This document shows, piece by piece, positions 56,436-64,000 of a stretch of DNA of 64,000 bases (position 1 is the first letter of the stretch; each line of letters begins with the position of its first letter). Made by a program: the position numbers and the translations under genes. Origin of the DNA: Clostridium sp. Marseille-Q2269 (lineage in GTDB: Bacteria; Bacillota; Clostridia; Clostridiales; Clostridiaceae). The notes beneath the pieces are model-generated. The model was not told where the DNA came from. It worked only from the letters and a program-made list of their open reading frames with translations, and searched no databases. The DNA lies in contig NZ_CALSFS010000002.1 of NCBI RefSeq assembly GCF_943736985.1, positions 124,001 to 188,000 of the forward strand, given 5' to 3'.

Positions 56436-58637
56436 CTATAACAAACTGTTAGGATTTATATCTATACTTACTCTTATATCATTATAAACTTGATCTAATG
56501 AAGTATAAACTATTTTTTTTACCTCTTTCATTATATCTGAAGTAACATTACCTTTTAATATTATTTGCCATCTATACATTTCTTTTATTTTTGATAGAGG
56601 ACTTGGACAAGGACCTAACATATTTAAATTATCATATTTGGATAAAACATTCTTTAATATTATACCAATTTTATGTGTATTTTTTATTAACTTATTTTCA
56701 TATTTACCACTTAAATTTATAATTAATATTTTGGAAAATGGCGGATAATTCATATCTTTCCTTATCTTTATTTCATTCATGTAAAACCCTTCATAATCAC
56801 CTTTTGCAGCAGAAGTTATACTATAATTTTCTGGATTATAACTTTGAATTAAAACTTTTCCTTTCTTTTTTCCTCTTCCTGCCCTTCCTGAAACCTGAGT
56901 TATAAGTTGAAAAGTTCTCTCAGAGGATCTATAATCTGGTAAATTTAAAGACATATCTGCTGCTAAAACTCCTACTAATGTAACATTTTGAAAATCCAAT
57001 CCCTTTGCTATCATTTGAGTTCCTATTAATATATCTGCTTCACCATTTTTAAATGCATTATAAATATTTTCATAGGCATTCTTAGTTCTTGTAGTATCCA
57101 AATCCATTCTCAATGTCCTAACTTGTGGTAAATATTTTTTTATAGCTTTCTCTACTTTTTCTGTACCTGTTCCAAAATATTTTACATATCTACTATTACA
57201 TTTAGGACATTGTTTTGGTATCTTGATTTTTTCTCCACAATAATGACATCTCAAGCTACTATCTCTATTATGGTAAGTTAAAGAAATATCACAATTTTTG
57301 CATTTAAAAACATATCCACATTCCCTGCAGGATACAAATGTAGAAAACCCTCTTCTATTTAAAAATAATATTATTTGCTCTTTTTTTTCTATTCTTATAC
57401 TTATATCTTCAAATAATTCTCTACTAAAAATAGATTTATTACCTGACATGAGTTCTTCTCTCATGTCAACTATTTTGACATCTGGCATATCTGCCCCTTC
57501 TATTCTTTCATCTATAGTAATTAAATCTATCATATTATTTTTACTCTTATAATAAGTTTCTAAAGATGGTGTAGCAGATCCTAGTATGACTTTACACCCT
57601 TCATTTATACATCTAAATTCAGCTATATCTCTAGCACTATATTTAGGATTACTATCAGATTTATAGCTACTTTCATGTTCTTCGTCTATTATTATAGCAC
57701 CTAAATTTTTAAATGGTAAAAACACAGCTGATCTTGCTCCTATGGCTACTTTTACTTCTCCTCTTTTTACTCTAATCCATTCATCAAATCTTTCGCCATC
57801 AGAAAGTTTACTGTGAAATACAGCTATATCTTTTCCAAATCTCCCCTTAAATCTTTCTACCATTTGGGGTGTTAATGATATTTCGGGCACTAATATTATA
57901 GAATCTTTACCCACTTTTATTAATTTCTTTACTAAGTGCATATATATCTCTGTCTTACCACTTCCAGTAACCCCATGTATTAAGAATAATTTTCTATTAG
58001 AATTTAAGATTCTATAAAGAGCTAAACTTTGGTTTCCATTCAGTATTTTTTCTTCGTAATTATTATATATTTTTTCATTATATCTATTTACTACCTTATT
58101 TTTTTGAATTAAAAATCCATGTTTTATAAGTGTGTTTATGGAGGATAGTGAAAAGCCAAATTTCTTATTTAATGCATTTTTATTATAAACTCCATTATTA
58201 CATTTTACAAAATCATATATTTGTTCATAATTTTCTTTTAAATACTTACCATCTAGATCTTTATATGTAAATATGCAATTTTCCTTTTTTTCTTTATTTC
58301 CCTTTGTGATACCTGGTGGGATTAAAACTTTTATAGCTTCTAAATATGTGCAAAGATATTTTTCTTTCATCTGTTCTATAAGCTTAATTCTATTTAAATC
58401 TAATAATGGTTTCTCTTCACATATATTGCTTATAGATTTCATAGAAACATGTTCTTCACAAATTTCATACAAATCTAGAACAAATCCATCTATTTTTTTG
58501 TTACCTTTTCCAAAGGGTACCTTTACTCTCTGTCCTATTTTTATCTTTTCATTCAATTTATCTGGAATAATATAAGTAAACAATTTATCCAATTTTATAG
58601 AAGAATTATTTACTACAATACCTGCATATTTAAACAC
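56436..58637 (-). CDS. priA: Primosomal helicase PriA
   Basis: PriA restarts replication at collapsed forks. The 733-aa protein has an N-terminal DNA-binding domain (KLDKLFTYIIPDKL, GQRVKVPFGKG), Walker A GVTGSGKTE, motif II IDEEHESSYKSD, and the zinc-binding insert with paired cysteines CRECGYVFKCKNCD, CHYCG and CPKCNSRY. The C-terminal helicase half contains QVSGRAGRG. It follows coaBC by about 150 bases with a terminator between. Confidence 0.97.
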   Translation of the reverse strand: MFKYAGIVVNNSSIKLDKLFTYIIPDKLNEKIKIGQRVKVPFGKGNKKIDGFVLDLYEICEEHVSMKSISNICEEKPLLDLNRIKLIEQMKEKYLCTYLEAIKVLIPPGITKGNKEKKENCIFTYKDLDGKYLKENYEQIYDFVKCNNGVYNKNALNKKFGFSLSSINTLIKHGFLIQKNKVVNRYNEKIYNNYEEKILNGNQSLALYRILNSNRKLFLIHGVTGSGKTEIYMHLVKKLIKVGKDSIILVPEISLTPQMVERFKGRFGKDIAVFHSKLSDGERFDEWIRVKRGEVKVAIGARSAVFLPFKNLGAIIIDEEHESSYKSDSNPKYSARDIAEFRCINEGCKVILGSATPSLETYYKSKNNMIDLITIDERIEGADMPDVKIVDMREELMSGNKSIFSRELFEDISIRIEKKEQIILFLNRRGFSTFVSCRECGYVFKCKNCDISLTYHNRDSSLRCHYCGEKIKIPKQCPKCNSRYVKYFGTGTEKVEKAIKKYLPQVRTLRMDLDTTRTKNAYENIYNAFKNGEADILIGTQMIAKGLDFQNVTLVGVLAADMSLNLPDYRSSERTFQLITQVSGRAGRGKKKGKVLIQSYNPENYSITSAAKGDYEGFYMNEIKIRKDMNYPPFSKILIINLSGKYENKLIKNTHKIGIILKNVLSKYDNLNMLGPCPSPLSKIKEMYRWQIILKGNVTSDIMKEVKKIVYTSLDQVYNDIRVSIDINPNSLL

Positions 58638-58740
58638 TTTATCACCCTTTTAAGGAAGTTTATTTTATACTATAATAGTAACTTATAATCACAAAATAAA
58701 CTCTATATTATTTTCTACTACATTATTTATCTGATAAATA

Positions 58741-58777
58741 AAAGAGGCTTAACTTATAAGGTTATTGCCTCTTTTTT
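58741..58777 (-). terminator. Terminator after coaBC
   Basis: AAAGAGGC pairs with GCCTCTTT, with a small inner stem (AACTTATAAGGTT region). It is followed on the minus strand by a short T-stretch and lies 10 bases after the coaBC stop. Confidence 0.75.
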
Positions 58778-58786
58778 ATTTTCATA

Positions 58787-59974
58787 TTATTTTTTATTTA
58801 ATATGGTATCAAATATTTCTTTGGCCACTTCTCTTTTAGACATTTTTTCTAAATTTTTAATATAACCATCTTTAGATATTATTGTAACTAAATTATCTTC
58901 TGATGCAAATCCTGTTTCCTTTGACAATATATTATTTGCTACTATAAAATCAAGATTTTTTTTCTCTAATTTAGATTTAGCATTCTCTAAAAGATCTTTA
59001 CTTTCTGCTGCAAAACCTACCAATATTTGATTTTCTTTTATTAGTCCTAATTCTTTTAAAATGTCTTTATCTCTAATTAGTTCTAAATTTAAATTATCCC
59101 CAGTTTTCTTTATTTTATGTTCTTTGTATTCTTTAGGTTTGTAATCTGCTACAGCTGCTGATTTTATAATTATATGCTGATCTTTAAATCTATCTTTAAC
59201 AGTCATAAGCATTTCTTCATTTGTATTAACGTTTATAAGCTTAACTCCTAAAGGTACTTTTATATTTGTAGGTCCTGATATTAATGTAACATTTGCCCCT
59301 CTATCTATAGCTTCCTTTGCTATAGAATACCCCATCTTTCCAGAAGATCTATTTGTTATATATCTTACTGGATCTATAGGTGCTAAGGTAGGGCCTGCTG
59401 TAACTAGCACATTTTTTCCTTTCAAATCCTTTATTGGATAAAGCATACTATGTGTTATTTCTACTATATCTTCAGTATGGGCCATTTTACCTTCACCTAC
59501 ATCTCCACAGGCTAATCTGCCTGATATAGGATCAATAAACTTATAACCAAAACTTTTTAATTTTTCTATATTATTTTTAACTATTGGATTTTTATACATA
59601 TTTGTATTCATGGCTGGCACAAACACCACTGGGCAAGTAGCTGCCATTATAGTTGTAGATAACATATCATCTGCTATCCCGTTTGCCACTTTACCAATAA
59701 TATTAGCTGTAGCAGGAGCTATTAACATAATATCTGCCTTTTTAGCCAAAGATATATGTTGTATTTCAAAGGCTTTTGGTTCTTCAAACATATCCTCTGA
59801 AACCATATTACCACTTAAACTTTGAAAAGGTAGGATATTTATAAACTTTAGTGCAGACTCTGTCATAATTACATTCACATCATAATTTAGTTTTTTTAAT
59901 TTACTTACTATATCTAAAGCTTTATAACTAGCTATTCCTCCTGTTACTCCTAATACTACACATTTTTTATTCAT
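58787..59974 (-). CDS. coaBC: Bifunctional phosphopantothenoylcysteine decarboxylase / phosphopantothenate-cysteine ligase
   Basis: This enzyme runs two steps of CoA synthesis. The N-terminal CoaC flavoprotein domain has GVTGGIASYKALDIV, the active-site His in EIQHISLAKKADI, and the substrate-clamp VPAMNTNMYKNPIVK. The C-terminal CoaB domain begins VLVTAGPTLAPIDPVRYITNRSSGKMG and continues with KSAAVADYKPKEYKEHKIKK. The length is 395 aa. It starts one base after the rpoZ stop. Confidence 0.96.
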   Translation of the reverse strand: MNKKCVVLGVTGGIASYKALDIVSKLKKLNYDVNVIMTESALKFINILPFQSLSGNMVSEDMFEEPKAFEIQHISLAKKADIMLIAPATANIIGKVANGIADDMLSTTIMAATCPVVFVPAMNTNMYKNPIVKNNIEKLKSFGYKFIDPISGRLACGDVGEGKMAHTEDIVEITHSMLYPIKDLKGKNVLVTAGPTLAPIDPVRYITNRSSGKMGYSIAKEAIDRGANVTLISGPTNIKVPLGVKLINVNTNEEMLMTVKDRFKDQHIIIKSAAVADYKPKEYKEHKIKKTGDNLNLELIRDKDILKELGLIKENQILVGFAAESKDLLENAKSKLEKKNLDFIVANNILSKETGFASEDNLVTIISKDGYIKNLEKMSKREVAKEIFDTILNKK

Positions 59975-59975
59975 T

Positions 59976-60194
59976 TTATTTTATTCCTTCTTTAACTGTT
60001 TTATAGGTTATTTTTCCCTCATGTATTTCATTTATTGCTACTGTAACAGGTTTAGTTGAATCTATATCCACAAGTGGCTTTGCTCCATCTATTAATTGTC
60101 TTGATCTTTTAGATGTTATAGTTACTAATGAATATCTATCATCAACCTTTTCTAATAAATTTACTATTGATGGATTAATCATAGAATTGCTCAT
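59976..60194 (-). CDS. rpoZ: RNA polymerase omega subunit
   Basis: Omega stabilises RNA polymerase. The 72-aa protein carries INPSIVNLLEKVDDRYSLVTITSKRSRQLIDG, the family pattern. AAAGGAGG lies nine bases before ATG 60194, within the end of gmk (20-base overlap). The gmk-rpoZ-coaBC-priA order is typical. Confidence 0.95.
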   Translation of the reverse strand: MSNSMINPSIVNLLEKVDDRYSLVTITSKRSRQLIDGAKPLVDIDSTKPVTVAINEIHEGKITYKTVKEGIK

Positions 60195-60804
60195 GAATAA
60201 ATTCCTCCTTTGATGCTAATATTGTATCTTTCATTCTATCAACTCTACAGTTTTCTGCTAATATAATACTTCTTACTTTATTAACAGCTTTCTCAACTGT
60301 ATCATTTACTACTGCATAATTATATTTTGATACATAATTTATTTCTTTATAAGCAGCTTTAAATCTTATCATTAAAGTTTCTGCTGTTTCACTGCCTCTA
60401 TTTATTATTCTATTCTTTAATTCTTCCATTGAAGGAGGCAATATAAATATAAATATTCCTTCAGGATAAGTTTCTTTAACTTTTAAAGCGCCTTGAATAT
60501 CTATCTCTAATATTACATTATTACCATTATTAATCTTTTCTAAAACACTGGATTTAGGTGTTCCATATAAATTTTGATGAACCTTTGCATACTCTAAAAA
60601 ATCATCTTGCTCTATTCTTTTTTTGAATTCATCTTCATTTAAGAAAAAATAATGTACTCCATTTTGTTCCCCTTTTCTTGGAGATCTAGTAGTGGCAGAA
60701 ACGGATACCCATAGGTCTTCCTTTTTCAAAAGTTCTTTGCATATAGTTCCCTTTCCTGCACCAGATGGTCCAGAAATAACTATAAGAAGCCCTTTTTTAG
60801 CCAT
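60175..60804 (-). CDS. gmk: Guanylate kinase
   Basis: Gmk phosphorylates GMP to GDP. The 209-aa protein has the P-loop SGPSGAGKGTICKELL at the start and the GMP-binding TTRSPRKGEQNGVHYFFLNEDEF region. Its ATG overlaps the remA stop codon (TAATG). It lies between remA and rpoZ, a standard order. Confidence 0.97.
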   Translation of the reverse strand: MAKKGLLIVISGPSGAGKGTICKELLKKEDLWVSVSATTRSPRKGEQNGVHYFFLNEDEFKKRIEQDDFLEYAKVHQNLYGTPKSSVLEKINNGNNVILEIDIQGALKVKETYPEGIFIFILPPSMEELKNRIINRGSETAETLMIRFKAAYKEINYVSKYNYAVVNDTVEKAVNKVRSIILAENCRVDRMKDTILASKEEFIHEQFYD

Positions 60805-61079
60805 TATTCTTCTCCTTCATTCATATCTTCTTCTTCTGATTTAGAAGATAATCTATGAGCCACTGTTTCTGGTTGAACTGCTGATAAGATAACATGATCA
60901 CTATCAGTTATTATAACGGCTCTAGTTCTTCTTCCATAAGTTGCATCTATAAGCATCCCTCTATCTCTTGCCTCTTGTATTATTCTTTTTATAGGTGCTG
61001 ATTCTGGACTTACTATTGCAACTAATCTATTTGCTGAAACTATATTACCAAATCCTATGTTTATTAATTTTATTGCCAT
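60804..61079 (-). CDS. remA: Extracellular matrix regulator RemA (DUF370)
   Basis: RemA is a DNA-binding activator of biofilm and osmoprotection genes in Bacillus. The 91-aa protein begins [27 protein letters not shown] and contains [23 protein letters not shown], the conserved family core. Its targets in Clostridium are not established. It follows yicC by 15 bases. Confidence 0.94.
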   Translation of the reverse strand: MAIKLINIGFGNIVSANRLVAIVSPESAPIKRIIQEARDRGMLIDATYGRRTRAVIITDSDHVILSAVQPETVAHRLSSKSEEEDMNEGEE

Positions 61080-61094
61080 TAAAAATCCTCCTAA

Positions 61095-61973
61095 TTATTC
61101 TATATTTTGTATTTGTTCTCTAATCTTCTCTATATAATTTTTTATATTTAATACTAAATTTACTATTTCAAGATCTGTGGATTTAGAAGCTATAGTATTT
61201 GCTTCTCTATTCATCTCTTGAACTATAAAATCTAGTTTCCTTCCTACAGGTTCTTTTAAATTTAAAGTTTCTGATACTTGATTTATATGACTGTTTAATC
61301 TAACTATCTCTTCATCTACAGAAGATTTATCAACAAATAATGCTACTTCCATAGCTATTCTATTTTCATCAATTTCTGATTGAGCTAAAAGTTCACTTAC
61401 TCTTTCATGAATTTTTTTATTATACTCATCTACTACTTTAGGTGCTTTTTCTTCTATTCTATCAAGCATTTTTTTTATTTCAGCACATTTTATATTTATA
61501 TCTTTATGTAATTTACTGCCCTCCCTTTCTCTCATAGATACCAAAGCATCTACAGCTTCTTTTAAAGGAGCACTTAAACTTTTCCAGACTTCATCTAAGT
61601 CTTCTTCTTTTTGTTTTATAGTTATTACTTCTGGAAATCTCCCTATCAAAGATACAGATATGTCGTTTTTAATATCATATCTTCCACTTATCTTTTTTAA
61701 ACATTCATAATAATTATCTGATAGAGTTTCATTATACACAAGTTCTACATCATCTTTATCATATGTATTAACTGTTATATAAACATCAATTTTACCTCTA
61801 TGTACTTTTTCTTGTATTGTAGCCCTCATTTTTTCCTCTAAGGACATAAAAGCTTTAGGCATTCTTACGTTTATATCACAATATCTGTGGTTTACACTTT
61901 TCATTTCCACAGTAAAACTTTTCTTATCCTGTTCTAAAAAACCTCTACCAAAACCCGTCATACTTTTAATCAT
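61095..61973 (-). CDS. yicC: YicC family endoribonuclease
   Basis: A 292-aa member of the YicC/YloC family, shown in other bacteria to have endoribonuclease activity. It begins MIKSMTGFGRG and ends with the conserved GRKLDFIVQEMNREANTIASKS region followed by a helical KNYIEKIREQIQNIE tail. The start is ATG 61973, preferred over 61982. It heads the yicC-remA-gmk-rpoZ-coaBC run. Confidence 0.93.
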   Translation of the reverse strand: MIKSMTGFGRGFLEQDKKSFTVEMKSVNHRYCDINVRMPKAFMSLEEKMRATIQEKVHRGKIDVYITVNTYDKDDVELVYNETLSDNYYECLKKISGRYDIKNDISVSLIGRFPEVITIKQKEEDLDEVWKSLSAPLKEAVDALVSMREREGSKLHKDINIKCAEIKKMLDRIEEKAPKVVDEYNKKIHERVSELLAQSEIDENRIAMEVALFVDKSSVDEEIVRLNSHINQVSETLNLKEPVGRKLDFIVQEMNREANTIASKSTDLEIVNLVLNIKNYIEKIREQIQNIE

Positions 61974-62157
61974 ATTCTTCATCCTTCCACAAACAGCCAG
62001 ATATGATAATTATACATAAACTAAATGATATTTACAACATAATCTCTATTTTACTTTAAAATACTCTATTTTACAAATGGAATTATAGCATAATTTACAC
62101 TTTTCAGATTATTATCTTATTATATCCATTAACATAATTTTAGTTTTAGTATTCCCT

Positions 62158-63159
62158 TTATTTAGTAGTATATTTATAAAGTCCTTCTTCAAATATTTGT
62201 CTTATCTTTTCTACATCATAATTTGTCTTAGATAAAGCCAATGCTAGCTTTATTCTTGCCTTTTGTCCTGGAAGACTATCTCCAAATATTACTCCCATTT
62301 TTCTTAATTGTTTTCCTCCACCTTCATAACCATATGTATCTAATACTCTACCTTCATAACATCTTGAAACTAATACTACTGGTATATTTTTATCTATAGC
62401 TCTTTTTATACCTGGCACCATATTAGGAGGTACATTACCTCTTCCCATAGCTTCTATTACTAACCCTTTATAGTCCTTATCTAAGCAAAAATCTATAAAA
62501 CTTGAATCTATGCCTGATACACATTTTATAAGAGCTACATTACTTTCTATCTTATCAATTTCTATATGCTGTTTTTTTAATCTTTCTCTATAAAATATCA
62601 CTTGATTGTTATCCACTATACCTATAGGACCAAATATGGGACTCTTAAAAGTATTTAATGCAGTAGAATTAGATTTAGTAACCTCACTTGCACAATTCAA
62701 CTCATCATTTAAGCACACTAGTACACCTTTCCCTACAGCCTCTTTAGATATAGCAGTACAAATAGAGGCTGCTAAATTAGAAGGACCGTCATATCCCAAT
62801 TCTGAACTACTTCTCATTGCTCCTGTAACGATTACAGGCTTATCAGTTTTTATAGTCAAATCTAGAAGATAAGCTGTTTCTTCCAAAGAATCAGTGCCAT
62901 GAGTAACTACTACTCCACAAATATCTTCCCTTTTTAATATTTCATTTATGTATTTTGATAAATCCATCATTTGGTAAGGAGTTATATAAGGACTTGGACA
63001 ATTAGAGAATTCGTAATTTTCTATATCTGCATACTCCTCAATTCCTGTTACCATGGCCATAATTTCTTCCCCAGATAGACTTGGTACTGCCGCCTTTATT
63101 CTAGGGTCTACTTTCATAGAAATAGTACCTCCATTAAAAACAACTGCTACTTTTTTCAT
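62158..63159 (-). CDS. ansA: L-asparaginase, type I
   Basis: Asparaginase hydrolyses asparagine to aspartate and ammonia. The first catalytic motif VVFNGGTISM with its threonine is near the N-terminus, and the second, VVTHGTDSLEETAYLLD, is near residue 80, followed by VVTGAMRSSSELGYDG. The length of 333 aa and lack of a signal peptide indicate the cytoplasmic form. The start is ATG 63159. It is monocistronic, between spoIVA and yicC. Confidence 0.93.
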   Translation of the reverse strand: MKKVAVVFNGGTISMKVDPRIKAAVPSLSGEEIMAMVTGIEEYADIENYEFSNCPSPYITPYQMMDLSKYINEILKREDICGVVVTHGTDSLEETAYLLDLTIKTDKPVIVTGAMRSSSELGYDGPSNLAASICTAISKEAVGKGVLVCLNDELNCASEVTKSNSTALNTFKSPIFGPIGIVDNNQVIFYRERLKKQHIEIDKIESNVALIKCVSGIDSSFIDFCLDKDYKGLVIEAMGRGNVPPNMVPGIKRAIDKNIPVVLVSRCYEGRVLDTYGYEGGGKQLRKMGVIFGDSLPGQKARIKLALALSKTNYDVEKIRQIFEEGLYKYTTK

Positions 63160-63598
63160 AACTTCTAAACTTCCCCCCAATTAATAATTTTTATTATATA
63201 ACACCTTAATAAAAATTCATTGAAATTTTTTGTTTTTATTATAAAATGTTCCAAACTAATTATACATTTTTACACTGCACATGTCACTAATTAAAGAATT
63301 TACTATATAACAGTTTTTAAGAGCATATTATTAAAGTAAAAAACTTTTATCAAACAATATTTATCAAAATAATAATAATCATATAATATAATTATATATT
63401 TGCAATATTTTAGAACGAAAATCTCAATTTATAATCAAATGGGAAAGGATCATTAAAATCCGTTTTAAATCTTATATAATTAAATATATCTCACTATTAA
63501 AATATATTTAATTGAAATGTTATATTGTCCAAAATATTATAAACTAAACATTATAAAAAATGTTTTTAATATTGTAGTAAGGAAGGATTAACATTATT

Positions 63599-63673
63599 AT
63601 GGGAAATAAAGAAATTTATTCATACCAAAGTATTACTGTTTTTAAAATCTATAATACCTCATTTGTGAACTAA
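63599..63673 (+). CDS. Possible 24-aa peptide before a strong hairpin
   Basis: ATG 63599 follows AAGGAAGG at about 11 bases and opens a 24-codon frame (MGNKEIYSYQ, then SITVFKIYNTSFVN). The stop codon lies in the left arm of the inverted repeat at 63661-63724. The arrangement resembles a tiny gene with its own terminator, but the composition is ordinary and I recognise no family. It may equally be chance. Confidence 0.2.
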   Translation: MGNKEIYSYQSITVFKIYNTSFVN

Positions 63674-63724
63674 TATTTAAGCATAAGATAACTAATTCTT
63701 TAGCTTAAATATTAGGACACAAAT
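63661..63724. repeat. Large inverted repeat between ansA and spoIVA
   Basis: ATTTGTG-AA-CTAATATTTAAGC pairs with GCTTAAATATTAG-GA-CACAAAT: 20 paired bases with one 2x2 internal loop and a 20-base terminal loop. There is no clear T-tract. It could be a bidirectional terminator (spoIVA reads toward it), a structured RNA or a mobile-repeat remnant. Confidence 0.55.
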
Positions 63725-63816
63725 ATTAGTATTATTTATCTTTATACTCATCTATCCATTCAAGATATTTATTTTTAAATCCTTAACCTTTAAAAATATG
63801 TTAAATCACAATATAC

Positions 63817-64000
63817 TTATAATATGATACAAATAAGACCTCCATTACCCTCATTTATTATCTTTTGAAGGGTCTTTTGTATCTTAATCTGAACATCTTC
63901 TGGCATTCTATATAATTTATTTTGTAACCCTTCTTTAACCAATACTTCTAAAGATTTTCCAAACATATTACTTTGCCATATCTTTGATGGATCTGTTTCA
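63817..64000 (-). CDS. spoIVA: Stage IV sporulation protein A, C-terminal end
   Basis: The last 60 codons, running off the window edge, read ETDPSKIWQSNMFGKSLEVL, then VKEGLQNKLYRMPEDVQIK and INEGNGGLICIIL. This is the conserved SpoIVA C-terminus, which binds SpoVM, ending GGLICIIL. SpoIVA is the ATP-hydrolysing coat basement protein. Stop TAA is at 63817-63819. spoVM, its partner, is at 46222-46296. Confidence 0.93.
   Translation of the reverse strand, partial: ETDPSKIWQSNMFGKSLEVLVKEGLQNKLYRMPEDVQIKIQKTLQKIINEGNGGLICIIL

Larger units (their letters stand above)
63160..63816. other. Intergenic region ansA / spoIVA
   Basis: A 657-bp AT-rich region. It contains a 64-bp inverted repeat at 63661-63724 and a possible 24-codon gene at 63599-63673 on the plus strand. 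No other feature is visible. Confidence 0.5.

Noticed and set aside
1-64000. CRISPR arrays, prophage, tRNA, rRNA and riboswitches
   Set aside because: I saw no regularly spaced direct repeats, phage structural genes, tRNA-like cloverleaf ends, rRNA segments or recognisable riboswitch cores anywhere in the window.

Overview
This 64 kb window is very AT-rich and nearly all genes lie on the minus strand. Gene content points to a spore-forming, amino-acid-fermenting (Stickland) Clostridium. The closest match I can name is Clostridium botulinum group I / C. sporogenes. The grounds are two selenoprotein D-proline reductase operons, tandem ornithine cyclodeaminases, proline racemase, spoVM, spoIVA and ylbJ. 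The species call rests on gene content and memory, not on a search.

Layout. (1) 1-8.3 kb: housekeeping genes smc (partial, frameshifted), a 32-aa membrane protein, a radical SAM protein, rnc, acpP, plsX, rpmF, yceD, ackA and pta. (2) 8.6-37 kb: a proline-fermentation island. Operon A (prdC1-prdA1-small protein-prdB1, 14.3 to 9.8 kb) is followed by a TSUP permease. Then come an intact IS element, a decayed chemoreceptor gene, two ornithine cyclodeaminases, an amino-acid antiporter-like permease and a second TSUP permease. Next are prdD-prdE-prdF and operon B (prdC2-prdA2-small protein-prdB2, 30.8 to 26.3 kb). After that is a third module: two cysteine-type PrdC paralogues around an orphan PrdA N-terminal domain, plus a decayed fragment of the same domain. 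The island ends with a CBS-PAS-sigma-54 activator (PrdR-like). (3) 37-64 kb: tmcAL, ylbJ, coaD, rsmD, recG, fakA, yloU, rpmB, spoVM, thiN, rpe, rsgA, prkC, stp, rlmN, rsmB, a zinc peptidase, fmt, def, priA, coaBC, rpoZ, gmk, remA, yicC, asparaginase and the 3' end of spoIVA.

How the island works (inference from known pathways): ornithine from arginine is cyclised to L-proline, PrdF racemises it, and PrdA/PrdB reduce D-proline to 5-aminovalerate with electrons delivered through PrdC. prdB1, prdB2, prdC1 and prdC2 each need an in-frame UGA read as selenocysteine. Each UGA is followed by a small CTGCA/TGCAG hairpin that fits a bacterial SECIS. Both operons have a -24/-12 (sigma-54) promoter and a shared upstream TGTCA-N6-TGACA palindrome, so the PrdR-like activator at 35.2-36.9 kb probably controls both.

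Most notable points: the third, selenium-free PrdC module; loss of the SECIS hairpin together with the Sec-to-Cys change; PrdD and PrdE as the two halves of a PrdA split at the pyruvoyl-forming cleavage site; a 152-bp tract with one mismatch between the two prdC genes that looks like gene conversion; and homopolymer frameshifts in smc and the chemoreceptor gene.
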